Source: Liquidambar formosana (lineage: Eukaryota > Streptophyta > Magnoliopsida > Saxifragales > Altingiaceae). Taken from it: DNA of 64,000 nucleotides. The translations under genes and the position numbers were made by a program. Numbering within the stretch: the first letter of the stretch is position 1; every line of letters starts with the position of its first letter. Positions 36,701 through 48,150 of the stretch are shown piece after piece. The stretch lies in assembly GCA_039720395.1 (NCBI GenBank), contig CM077833.1:30787478-30851477 (forward strand). The letters are read 5' to 3'. The notes beneath the pieces are model-generated. The model made no database searches. It was not told the origin of the DNA and saw nothing but the letters and a program-made list of their open reading frames with translations.

Positions 36701-39700
36701 TTTAATTGGAGTTACTGCAAAGAATTAAAGTCATCACAAAAATTGAAAATAAGAAAGCAATTGTCATTCTTCTGAAAATAAAACACATCATCATCCATGA
36801 GGATTATTCCAAATAAACTGAAGGTATTAGCTTAAAGACCTAGAAAAATACATCCAAGGGATGAAAACAAATCCACATTCACCCAATGGCCATGTATCCA
36901 GGGTCCAATGGGAGCACCTTTGAATCAAGCAAAATTACCTTCAGGTTATTCTCCTGTTGTATATTTTCAAAAGTTTTATTCAACACATTCTACTTAAAGC
37001 CACAGCGATCTACTGCTTAAAAGGGAAATCAAACAAAAAACTACAGATAAAGAAAAATCATAGGAAAGCAGCTCAAGATACCATACCTGTACAAACCTAT
37101 ACAGGCCAGGAATCGACATAGCATCTGCCCCAAGCAGTTTTAGTCCAAAATCAACATGTGGCTGCAAGATCAGAAACAATTAACGCACAGAGAGGGAGAG
37201 ATACCAACTTTAATACTAAAACAAAATACTGATTGGGGCTAGCTCTACATGATGGATGATCTTGGACATTCAATCATGGCCAAAATCTTTTGGACAGTAA
37301 AAAATAATAGAAAAGCAATAAATCCAGAAGGACCAGAACACACAGAACCTTCCCCCTAATCAGGTCAATTTTTTAGACAAAAAATTCCTACATCATCACT
37401 GCTATCTACGTTTATATACTGAAACAGAGCACTAATCCTGGCGGTTTGACCAACTGGCCAACATCATGGATGATCTTGGACGATCAATCAAGATCAAAAT
37501 CTTTTGGACCGTCAGGAAGTAAAAGAAAAGGCCTTTAGAATAAATGAAGATCATTTAATATCATTCTTCAGGAAGAGGTCAATCTTTAGGCCTAGATTTG
37601 TTTAATCATCTCCATCAGATAGTAAACACAACCCCCAAAATGATGCATATAAACAACTGAAGGCACAAATAAAGATTCTACAAAGCCAATGACCAACTAA
37701 AATGTTCCTTTGCATAAGAAACATTAAGCAATCAACTGAAAAGTAAATTTAACTGTTACCACACACCTTCTCCATGAGTGACACACATATTTTGGCGAAG
37801 CAAGGAAAGCTTGGAACCAAAGGCTTCAGGGTAATACGTGGAACAGCAAATACTTGCAAATCAACCAACTGAAATATGCCAAAAAAATCAGTAATCAACT
37901 GGATGGTAGCACCTAGCAATAAATCTCTCCCCCAATTGTCCATGCAAGCACATGTGCAAGAGAGAGAGAGAGAGAGAGAGAGAGAGCATGTGGATGCACA
38001 TTTTTGTCCATTTGTGTATGCAACTAAGTTGGTTTCTTCGAACATCAAGTAGCCGATTTTGATAAATAATATTTCTTTCTTTTCATCAACAGTATTAAAA
38101 TCCAATTCCATACCTGAACGGTGGCTCTCAACCCGAATGCTTTAACCTGCAATAATGATGTTAGGATTGCCTGCCCACTTCAAAGATGGCTCCATAATTA
38201 ACTCCTTCTCCTCAGTAAAGTAGACTTTCATTCCTGATATAAAATGAAATCAAGAATGAGTACAATAACAGAAAAATAAAAACAAAACTACAAAAAAATT
38301 TCAATAGCATTTTGCTTAGTAAACGAGTGAAAGGATAAAAATGTGTAAGACACAGAGTGACTGCAATATAGGAGAGTCACTGATATACAAAATCTAGGCA
38401 ATGAGTATAGTCATTTGTTGGCACTCCATATGTATGAACATAGAGAGTCTCCTAGACCACCAAGCAGACAACAAAAAACACAACCACCTCCTAACTGCAA
38501 TAATTTACAGATAAAAGATGAGATCTAAGGTTACATTCGGGTCAACAAGAATGTTTTTGCAGCAGGTGAACATAGAAGGGTGTTGGGAAGTACCACATCC
38601 CACATCAATCAAATATTGAGTTAAACATGTCTTCATATACCTATATAGGCCCTCCACTTAAGGCTATTAGGTTGGAAATTTAACATTGTATCAGAGCATG
38701 TCATTCCTGGGCATTTTCGTTCATGAGCCCGTTTTTGTTGTTCACGTGTAGGCCCGTTTCTATCTTTTTAGGCCTGAACGAAGGGAGAGTTTTGGAAAAA
38801 TACCACATCCCACATGGTTTAATTGTAAACTCTGAAATTGCTTCATATACCTGTTTAGGCCCGCCACTTATTAGCTTAGGCTTTTAGGTTGGAAACTTAA
38901 CAAAGGGAAAATTACAAAAAGATGTTTTTTTACGCATTAAAAAAATATATTTTTCTTTTCCTAAAATTTCCTACTTTGCAATTGGTTTTCAAAAAGAAAT
39001 ACTCTTTTACAGTTAGGTTCAATTGCAATCCTTCTCTGCAATTAGTTTCAAAAAGCACCATGTCTATATAATTTTCCAAAAATAGGACAATCCTAAAAAA
39101 TTATCAAGGAATTGAAGCATTAGAGATCTAGAACTCCATAAAGTAGACAGAATTAAATGATTATATCCGTTGCATCTATGTCATTGTAATATTAAAAGGG
39201 TGTAGCTAAGACCCATTGTAATTTTTCTTAAATTGTTTGTATACGGATTCAACTATGCATCCCACTCCCAAAACATAAAAAAATAAAAAATGGTTTAATC
39301 ACACCTATCAAAGTTTTACCAATCATTGGGGACCTAAAAGAGGTTTCCAAACAGATGCAAATATATGAGATAGGCATAACTTCTCTTCCCATAAAAAAAT
39401 TTGCTGAAACTGATCATTGGCAAAAGAGGGAAATCTATGAAACTTCATGAAACACAGATAACACAAAAAGCATTGGAATGATATGGATTGGCCAAGTCAA
39501 TTACATGATCCTAACGAAGACCAAAGCATATCATGATCACAGTATCAATCCTTTACCATAATTTTTTGTGGTTTGTAGAAGTGGTCATACATGATCCACA
39601 TAACCAAGTGCTGGAATTAATCAACAACTCTACTCAACAAAGCCTTACTAGTATATTTGTTGATCTTTACCAGCTAATCTTGTGACATAAATTTAACAGA

Positions 39701-40472
39701 TATTTTTATTTATGGTCAAAAGGATATAATAAACCATATCAGTTTTCACAAGGTGACCTTTTAGGGAGCAAGTCTCGTAAAACTGAGGGCCTCTGCATGT
39801 ATACATTACCTAAATAATTTGCATAGAGATTTTTCCCATGCTAGGCTTGCTAAACTACCAACAAGTCACTATTCTATCTCCTCCAACAACAACACAACGT
39901 TGCAAGTATACACTCATTTAGAGGAAAGCACAAGGTAGTTTTAAGATGTACGTTGAAAATATCAGCTCAACTATATGATAGTACAATATCAGGGGCGGAA
40001 CTAGGAGTTATCTCCAGTGGGGGCACTGTGCTATGATTCTGTGAAGTGGGAATTAGGAACTAAAAGCTCTAGAGAGCATTTTTTTTAAATATTACTTTTT
40101 GATAATCATTTTCCAATTTAATACCAAAAAAATGATATTATTGTCAACTTATTACAAATTGACTGTAAATATGCTTCAAAATGACTACTATCTTCCTCTT
40201 TTTGGCATTATGTTGAGAAATGGTCATCAAATGGTAATATCTCTCCAAAAAAAAAAAAAAAAAACTTGGTTTAAGCCAGTGCCCCCCCCCCCCCCCCCCG
40301 CGGGCTCCGCCAGTGTATAATATTATGTTTCACACAATTTCAACCAAAATTTCTTAGCTTACTTGGACCAAATAATGCATACTGATGAAGTGATGAGAAC
40401 ATATCATATGTGTCGCATATGGACAGAAAAATGCATACTGATTAGGAGGTGAGAACATGTTATATATGTTGC

Positions 40473-40507
<35 letters not shown>

Positions 40508-42045
40508 CAACCTTGAAACGTTGGTGGTAGAGAGCCCAAGGTAAGTGCTTCAAATTCAACTGAGTCGATTTTGTATTTTGGAATTTGCTCAGCAATAATG
40601 GGTTTCGCTATTTCCCTTGCAGTCTTGCAAATTGCCTAAGAAACTCCAGCCATCAATAATTAGTGGGCCACTAAAAAAAAACATACAAACATACATTCTT
40701 AAGAGCAAACATACCTTGTCCAGATAAGGCCACATATTTTCAATGAATTTGTTAAGCCAGTCAACCTTCACAGAAACAAAACTATAAAAATCATGTTGTT
40801 AAACCTACTCTATGCAATTGGGAACTAAAAGTATACAATTTGGTGAGAAAATATTCCACCTAATAATAACATACACGATCATAGTCTGGATTTTTCACCC
40901 AAAGGGGTATCTCTGGAAGTAACCGTTGCAAAGTTTTCGAGTCTTGCTCAACCAAAGGTCGGATTGCAGGATTCTGAACATGCCAACAAAATAAATGAGA
41001 ATGCAATCAACATCAAATAAAAAGGTCAGGCAGCTGTAGTCACAACACGCAACACATCATAATTTTCCTTTGTATAAGGTATCTCCTATCGCAAAAAAGA
41101 GATAGAAGAGTACAGAAAATGAAGAAAAAATGAAATGGAATTACATAGAATAAAAAATTAAGGTGGTAGATATCGGTTCTACAGGAGATTTTGATTATAA
41201 AAAATAATAATAATAATAATAAATAAATAAACTCAAGTATAATGAGGTAGATTTTGGGGGTCTTTCATTTTGATATATTATTTCAAGTATTCTAAAACAC
41301 AGCACAGTCAGAAAAACCCTATTCTAAAATACAGAAAAAAATTTTTTTTATTTATTTAATAACAGTAAAATATTTATAATGTCATCCTTGAACATCTCAT
41401 CAGGGAGATAAAACCACACTGTACAAAAAAATTGATGCCCCAGCAGCTAAAATTACTTCAACAACAATCACACCATATTTAAAAAAGGTGTTTGAAACAT
41501 CCAAGTAAACAATCCATTCCTACACTGCCTCAATACTCAACAACCAAGTAAGCAAATAATCTAACCAGACAAAAATCCGACACCATCACTTCCAAAAATC
41601 CATAACAAGCCTAGTCCTCTTCCAAACCTTGTCTTTCTAGAATTTAGCCACCAAATTGCCAATAACTGCCTAGTTTTATGCATGTTCTCAACAATGTCTA
41701 ACGAACATAGTGAAATGTATCGACAGAATGGTTAAATAAAATATTCCTCTGTTTTATTGTAATGCAAAAAATATGGTAACCCTATATTTCTTCGACTGTA
41801 ATACAGAAACAAATTTCACACTACATAAGCCTGGACAAACAAACATATAGGAAATTTACAAGCACCCATTCTTACAAAAAACATGGCCAAAAAAAAAAAC
41901 TGTAAAATTAAGAGAAGAATAGAGACAAACTGACCTTGACATCGGTGGGTGTGAAGTAAATGAAGAGGTAATACCCAATCACAAGCCCAATCGAAATTCC
42001 CACTCCAAATCCGCAAAAACCGAGTATAGTACTCACAAAACCCAT
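33778..42045 (-). CDS. SYT2: Plant synaptotagmin, SYT2/SYT1-like, 12 exons (one extra base in exon 5)
   Basis: Membrane-anchored tether at ER-plasma-membrane or Golgi-related contacts. Exons in sense order: 42045-41935, 40973-40875, 40765-40715, 40635-40512, 38233-38114, 37868-37767, 37161-37087, 36496-36420, 36327-36081, 35710-35360, 34688-34557, 33909-33778. Removing one extra base near 38146 gives 539 aa (Arabidopsis SYT1 541 and SYT2 537). An N-terminal membrane anchor (GFGVGISIGLVIGYYLFIYF) precedes an SMP lipid-transfer domain (about 68-250, with PRITLKPLVPSFPCFAKI). C2A has KKDLMGGADPYVKL and NLNPEWNEEF. C2B has GLLVVIVHEAQDVEGKHHTN and ends HLIDSKNGRVQIELQWRTSS. The wording of C2A and of the linker EKSRGQLVVEL favours SYT2 over SYT1. 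As read, the extra G puts a stop directly after NIIIAG, near residue 163. Confidence 0.9.
38581..38902 (+). mobile_element. TRIM (miniature LTR retrotransposon) in a synaptotagmin intron
   Basis: Complete 322-bp element flanked by perfect 5-bp repeats AAGGG (38576-38580 and 38903-38907). LTR1 (38581-38685) begins TGTTGGGAAGTACCACATCC and ends TTTAACA. Directly after it, TTGTATCAGAGC (38686-38697) is a one-mismatch copy of the plant initiator-methionine-tRNA primer site TGGTATCAGAGC. A purine tract GAACGAAGGGAGAG (38776-38789) precedes LTR2 (about 38790-38902, ending TTGGAAACTTAACA). There is no coding region. The two LTRs differ at many positions, so the insertion is not recent. Confidence 0.88.
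39990..40315. mobile_element. hAT-like MITE with 8-bp TSD in a synaptotagmin intron
   Basis: The 326-bp element starts CAGGGGCGGAACTAGG and ends CGGGCTCCGCCAGTG. The flanks TACAATAT (39982-39989) and TATAATAT (40316-40323) agree at 7 of 8 bases. It contains a TTAATACCAAA module also found near 23688, and a C run at 40282-40299. It lies in the same 2.3-kb intron as the TRIM. Confidence 0.75.
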
Positions 42046-42864
42046 CTCCAATCCCCTTTCAAATCACCCAAATCCCCAAATCCTCTCTCTCCCCCAAAAT
42101 TAAAAAACGAAAAGAGAAAAACCCAACAAAAAAACAAATCAAGAAACAAACATCTGGCAAATCTGCATACAATTTACATCATGAAATCAACATTTCTGGG
42201 TAAGGAAAAAGGGACTGAAGAAGGAAAAGAACAAAAGAAGCCATTTATGTACGTGACGAGATCTGTAAATATCAGATCTTAATCTCTCTTATCCTATGCC
42301 TTATCAGTGCGGGCAATAAAGTTGGCATTTATTCTTTGGCCAACCTCGCGTTCAACGACTCCCCACAGGATTCACGCCCAACGGGTTTGGAAAGAAAGAA
42401 ATTTCAAGCGCGTGACCTTTGGGGAGTGTCGGTAAGGTAACGTCTGTTCCACTGTAGCGACTAGAGAGCGGGAGGGGGTTGTGAATTTTGATTCGTCAAA
42501 ATTTTAATGATCATTAATCTGACAGTGTTAAAGAAGGAGTTTGATAGGGACCACTGGAGCGCCCCCCACTATAACTGTTTCCGTAACTGAAGGTGAATAA
42601 TTTTACTTGTAATAAAGTTGGATGCTTGCCCAAACAAGTAATAAAGTTGGATGATAAAAAATAGTAAAATAATGCAGCAATAAATTAATTAATGGAAGAA
42701 ATGTTTATTGAGTTAAAAAAATGGAAGCGTTTTGTTTCTGCTTTCATTTGCCTTTTTGGGTAGGGTCCTGATTCTCTGGTGACCCATTGAGTCACTCTTG
42801 TTCTGCCGTTTCCTTTTGTTTTATTTGATCAATCCATCTTGAAGGACACAATATATGTATCTAA
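42046..42864. other. Upstream region of the synaptotagmin gene
   Basis: Directly upstream of the ATG the minus strand has a pyrimidine-poor, A-rich leader and no strong TATA box. A near-palindrome GATCTGTAAATATCAGATC lies at 42261-42279. I see no further gene. Confidence 0.35.
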
Positions 42865-42873
42865 TTTATTTAA

Positions 42874-43282
42874 GGGTTAGGACTATTGTCATCACATAAA
42901 ATATTTTAAATATTTTAATTATTTATATTTTTAAGGTTTTATGAAAAATATAAAAAATTTATGAAAACTAATCACATAGTCTAACTAGAAAATATCATTT
43001 CAGACAACTTTATAGAATAAAGTTTTTTCAAAATCTATCATTTAAATAGACTTTTTAGCCAATTTTTCATAGAAAATGAAATAGAGATTATAAATGACCA
43101 AAAAGTTTGCTTAAATGATAGATTTTGAAAAAAATTTCTTTTACAAAGTTATTCAGAATGATGTTTTTAATGAATAATGCGATTAATTTTTGTAAAAACC
43201 TTTTATATTTTCCATAAAACCTCAAAAAATATAAACTAATTGAGGGTTTTCAGTACTTTATGTGGTGCCAATAGCCTCACTC
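42874..43282. mobile_element. Foldback MITE, 9-bp TSD type, copy 6
   Basis: A 409-bp palindromic element flanked by perfect 9-bp repeats TTTATTTAA (42865-42873 and 43283-43291). Its outer arms (GGACTATTGTCATCACATAA against TTATGTGGTGCCAATAGCC) match the subfamily of the copy at 1651. It lies about 0.8 kb upstream of the synaptotagmin start. Confidence 0.85.
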
Positions 43283-43291
43283 TTTATTTAA

Positions 43292-44139
43292 TTAAGTAGA
43301 ATTTGGAAGTTTGAAAATTTTAATCCAATATATTGGTCTCAAGGACTCCGTCGGTCCACACATCGGTTTTTGGAATGCTGAGAGATTTTTTATTTTCCCT
43401 TATTAGATAAGTTTTGACCCCTTCCAAAACATCCCATATACCGTCATTTGACTAGAAAAAAATCAAAGATAAAGTTAATCACCCCAGCCTGATGTGGTTG
43501 TTCTCCTATGGAATAATTCGTTGAGAAATAAATAATCTATGATATTATTTTATTTATCCTGCAACTTTGCAAGGTATTATTTCTCCTTTGGATTATCATT
43601 CTCTTAACTAATTGAAAGGTTGGTAAAATTTGAACCATTGATATTTGATGGGTCTCACATGTATTCGTTGGACTTACGTGAAATGAGTGGTTCATATTTT
43701 ATAAATGGAAAGAAACCTTTCTCTTCTCCTATGATTACAACAAAGAATAAAAGCATAGATTCACACAATTTAACTACTTGAGAAACAATTAGGTATGGAA
43801 AAATGGCAAAAGTACATGAGAACGATTTTAGAGATTTAACGATTTGATCAAGAAGAACTCATCCCAATCACACACACCACATCAAATCAAGCGTAATATA
43901 AATGCAATAACAATGTTAGAAAAAAGATACGGTAGAGATACACCCAATCCTCTTGCAAAATATTATGAGGTTTCACCAAATTCAATAAAGGTCAATGAAA
44001 TATGTACCGAATATCATACCATAATACCATAACAAGATTCAAGAGATCACTGAACAGTATGAAGGAGGTCTAGGGTATAGAATTATTTTACTTTGTTCTC
44101 ATATGGAGCTTAAATAATTTCTTGAACAAGCTAATGGCA

Positions 44140-44178
<39 letters not shown>

Positions 44179-44911
44179 TAGGTAGATAACTAATAGCCAT
44201 TGAACAAAACAAAGAAACAAACCATCGTGCTTACCACCTAGACACATGCACCCATTGCGGCATTTTCGATTAAATTTTATCCAAAAAAAAAAAAAATGCT
44301 AAACTGCTTAAGTTATATTTCATAAAGGCTGCAATAATTTTTAAAAAACGTTTATTATTGGCCAGTGCTTTAGTGATTGATTAGCTTTTTTTCAACTCAT
44401 TGTTAGTATTATTATTTGATAGTGGTAATATTAAAATTCCAAAGCAAATGCCGACATCATTTTTTTATTATAAGAAAGTCGACATCATCATTCTAACACA
44501 ATTCCACATTGGAAGATCTTTTCTTTTTTATTTATATTTTTTTGTGGAAAAAAAATCCCAATTGCAAACTGACAATAACCGTAGATAATGTCAGAGTCTA
44601 AAACGGCAACTCCCAACTGTCCAGCCTTCTTTTCATTGATGATTCATTCATTCATGTAATTTTTGTACCGTACGTTAAGGTCACCTCCAATGCAATTAAA
44701 AAAGTGACACGACTTCTGACAAAGAACTTTTTTGTCAATCCAATGACACCAAGACCCCATCTAAATCACAGAAGTGCCCATCTTCTTCTTGATGTGGCGC
44801 ATTATAGATGGTCAATGTGTGTGACATTGCATTATTGGAGCCAAATGTTAGCCAAGTGGACGCAGTATGTGTGCTTTAACTTCATGGATGGAGTAACCGT
44901 ATAGGACAAGC

Positions 44912-44951
<40 letters not shown>

Positions 44952-45593
44952 AACGTATGAAAAGGTTAACGGACAGCTATAGAGTAGACGTATGAAAAGG
45001 TTAAAGACTTAAAGGACAGCCCATATGGAGACATGGTGGGTGGTGGGAAGTGGGGAACTCATCATATGCATGACTGAGTACCACTCGCCTTGTTCATTTG
45101 AAGTTTACCTTTCCATCTTGTGGTCACAATTCTGGAATACATTTCACAATCACACTCCCTGTTCATGCCAAATTGATTCAGATTTCTTCTATCTTATGGT
45201 CTCAACTGCAGCGCTCCAAAGTCTCTGATAGCAACCTTGCTTTGGCCCCATCTTGATTTATGGCGTCTTGCGGTCAAATTTATATTATTACTCTTCCAAA
45301 AGTTTAGGATAAATTTGTAAGAGATATATTTTTCATTTTTGGATAGTCAAATTTGTAAGAGAATGCTTTTTAAAAGACGTCATAAATTGGTATGTTTGAG
45401 CCCGGATTAGTACCCATCTCATAAAAGTTATAGCCCATTAATCATATAGAAAAAAAGTAATATAACAATTAATTGTATGATGGCCTATTAATTTAATGGT
45501 AGAGTAGGTTTCTAATAATTACTTCGCAGTGCCTAGACTGCTGAGGGCTTTCAGCCGCCCGGATAGGTCAATGATATGTGTGCCACTGTAAAT
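43292..45593. other. Gene-free AT-rich stretch
   Basis: Holds a 36-base T run (44142-44177), a GA microsatellite (44912-44949) and a short local duplication of GTAAACGTATGAAAAGGTTA or a variant near 44950 and 44983. No recognisable gene. Confidence 0.45.
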
Positions 45594-45602
45594 AAATTAA
45601 AA

Positions 45603-45998
45603 AGTCTTGTCATTACAATCCCTCAATTTCATTTGTATATCTTACTAGTTTTAAATTTTTAAGGCTTTAAAAAAATACGAAAGGTTTTTAAGAAAATTAC
45701 ACGTTATTTACTAAAAAAATATAATTTTAAACAATTTTATAGAATAAAATTTTTTCAAAATCTTTCATGTAGGCGTATTTTTTGACAAAAAATGAAACAA
45801 ACGATAAATAACAAAAAAATCAACTTAAATGACGGATTTTGGAAAAATTTTATTCCACAAAATTATTTAAAATGATGTTTTTTAGTGGATTGGATGACCA
45901 ATTTTTATAAAAACTTTTTATATTTTTTATAAAATCTTGATAAATAAAAATTAATAGGCATATAAATAAAATTAAGAGGTTGCAGCAACAACCCTTCT
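45603..45998. mobile_element. Foldback MITE, 9-bp TSD type, copy 7
   Basis: A 396-bp palindromic element flanked by perfect 9-bp repeats AAATTAAAA (45594-45602 and 45999-46007). The outer arms (CATTACAATCCCTCAATTTC against AAATTAAGAGGTTGCAGCAA) group it with the copy at 21622. The core is diverged but recognisable. Confidence 0.8.
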
Positions 45999-46632
45999 AA
46001 ATTAAAAGGCCGACACAAACAAAACGAGACTGAAACTTCGGGCCACTCTCACATTGTGGGCCCATTAGTCATGACAAAGCTCCGGCGAAGGTCGGATTAA
46101 GACAATTGAGCCCCAATCACACTAGCACTAGACCCACCGTTACAGCGCCGCCGCAACAGTAACAACTCATAGGACAAGCTCACACCTTGTCCTCATCTAC
46201 CACCAATATTTTGTCCTACACACGCATTATGTGTGCCACATGTGCTTTATACCATATAATATTGGTATGGTTGAGTAAGGTGTAGCCCTAGAGCGAGGCC
46301 AAAAAAAAGTAAAAATGATGAAGACAGACTGATTAAGAAATAAAAGAAAAGAAGATATTGTAAAAGAGATAGGATTCTTGTGGTCGTGGTTATCTGTATA
46401 ATAAACATCATTTTCAGTAATATGAAACAACATATATATGATAGCGTTTTGAGAGACAGAAAAGGCCCCCCTCACTGATGACAGACAGCCACGAATAAAA
46501 GTTCAGTCGGCAAGCCATTTAAATGATATGATATTCTTGTTTTGTTACACCCTCCCCCCCCCCCCCCCCCAAAAAAAAAAAAACAGATCGAATTCGGCTA
46601 GAGGTTGGGCTATAGGCTAGGTTTACCCTTAA

Positions 46633-46896
46633 GGGGGCCTCCATTGGCACCTCAAGGCTTGTTTTTCATCCCCATTTATTATACACTTTCTCTTTTTCAT
46701 AAATGGACTAAAAAGTCTACTTAAACGATAGATTTTGGAAAAAAATTTTTATACAAAATTGTTCAAAATAATGTTTTTTTAGTAGATTACGCGATTAGTT
46801 TTCATGAAAACCTTTTATATTTTTCAGAAAACTTTAAAATGTAAAATAAATGGGGGATGAAAAGTAAGTCTTGGGGTGCCAATAGAGGACCTCCTT
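46633..46896. mobile_element. Foldback MITE, internally deleted, copy 8
   Basis: A 264-bp element with ends GGGGGCCTCCATTGGCACC and GGGTGCCAATAGAGGACCTCC and flanking repeats TACCCTTAA (46624-46632 and 46897-46905). The right arm keeps the family core (AAACGATAGATTTTGG...GTTCAAAATAATG). Most of the left arm is missing. Its outer arms define a separate subfamily. Confidence 0.75.
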
Positions 46897-46944
46897 ACCC
46901 TTAATTGGTCTATCCTCATTTGACTTGAAACCTAATTACCTAAA

Positions 46945-47341
46945 AGGAACAGCTATTGCAACCCCCATTTTTATCACCCCACCCCTTTTCTTTTGGTTTT
47001 TAAGATTTCATGAAAAATATAAAAGGTTTTTACAAAAACCGGTCACTTGGTCCACTAGAAAACATCATTTTGAACAACTTTTTAAAAAAAGTTTTTACAA
47101 AATCTATTGTTTAAGTAGACTTTTTGGACAAAAAATGAATAAAAGTTATAAATGGTTAAAAAGTATATTTAAACGATAGATTTAGGAAAAACTTTTTTCT
47201 ATAAAGTTGTTCAAAATGATATTTTCTAGTGGACAACGCAGCTGGTTTTCATAAAAACCTTTTATATTCTGCATAAAACCTTAAAAACCTAAAAAATAAG
47301 GGGTGAAGTGATAAAAATATGGGGTTCCAATAGCTGTTCCC
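46945..47341. mobile_element. Foldback MITE, 9-bp TSD type, copy 9
   Basis: A 397-bp palindrome starting AGGAACAGCTATTGCAACCC. It is flanked by TTACCTAAA (46936-46944) and TTATCTAAA (47342-47350), 8 of 9 identical. The arms of about 195 bp pair along their whole length. It is nested in the host MITE at 46584-47405. Confidence 0.85.
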
Positions 47342-48006
47342 TTATCTAAACCAATTTAGGGTAAACAAAGCCTATAGCCCAACCTCTAGCCCAATTCGAT
47401 CTCAGTTTTTGAACGCGTGTTCAGCAGGTTGGCTGGGCTTTGACTTTTGAGTTTTGGTGTAGTCAAATTACAACCAACTTATTTTTTTATTGTTTATTTT
47501 TGATAATTACAACCAACTTATTAACATATCTAATCCAATAATTTAATACTAAAACCACATTATATAATATCAATTAAGGTGTGGTCAAATTAGAGTTGGG
47601 TCGGATTGTCTTACAGCCCAACTCAACCCAACTAAAATTGAGGCCAGGATTGGATTTTAAAACCTAAAAAGGCTTGCCCAAGCCCGCCCCAGGATCGATC
47701 GAGTTGGGTTGGGTTCAATCCAGATTTGGCGTTGCATCCTTTGTTGATATATCTTGAAGCTCAAATCCTAGAACCCCCACCCCAAAAAAAAAAAAACCAA
47801 AAAAAAAAAAAAAAAAAATTGAATCTAACAAAAGTAATTTTAATATACTCCATGGGCTCAATGCAGGAAGATTGACTCTGAAGACTGAAGTGGTTGCTAA
47901 AACTGTAAGATGAATGTGAAGACTACGATTGGAATCTACAAGGTGGGTTGTTCTTGAATGCTAGCTTCTCCTCCAACAAAATTGGGTCTGCAAGTTTAGG
48001 CCCGCC

Positions 48007-48150
48007 CTTAAAGAAGGAGACACATGTGCTGATTTCATTGCCAACATGAGCCAAGCTGAGAGACTAGTGGAGATCGATCAACCAATGTTGGGGCTGAATC
48101 AGGCACTTGCTAGCAAATATGGCTTTTGTTGCTTCTCTCTTCTTCTTCTT
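48007..48150 (+). pseudogene. LINE RNase H C-terminal relic
   Basis: Read in frame from 48007, the sequence gives LKEGDTCADFIANMSQ, then LVEIDQPMLGLNQAL. This matches the REGN-CADxLA tail of plant LINE RNase H domains. It runs into a TTC/T-rich tract. Upstream sequence has stops and frameshifts, so only the tail is readable. Not a functional gene. Confidence 0.6.

Larger units (their letters stand above)
46584..47405. mobile_element. Small palindromic MITE split by two later foldback insertions
   Basis: The left arm (46584-46632) reads CAGATCGAATTCGGCTAGAG onward to GGTTTACCCTTAA. The right arm (47351-47405) is its inverted copy, CCAATTTAGGGTAAAC onward to CCCAATTCGATCTCAG. Removing the elements at 46633-46896 and 46945-47341 with one target copy each leaves a host element of about 143 bp that is itself a palindrome. 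Two younger elements therefore inserted into an older one. Confidence 0.75.

Noticed and set aside
38114..38233. Alternative donor at GCAG/GTTAAAG as a reason for the frame problem in synaptotagmin exon 5
   Set aside because: Splicing there to the next exon gives the wrong phase and removes conserved residues. A one-base insertion is simpler.
45480..45570. tRNA-like stretch (TTTAATGGTAGAGTAGG)
   Set aside because: No cloverleaf can be formed and there is no T-loop sequence. I found no tRNA, rRNA or CRISPR array in the window.
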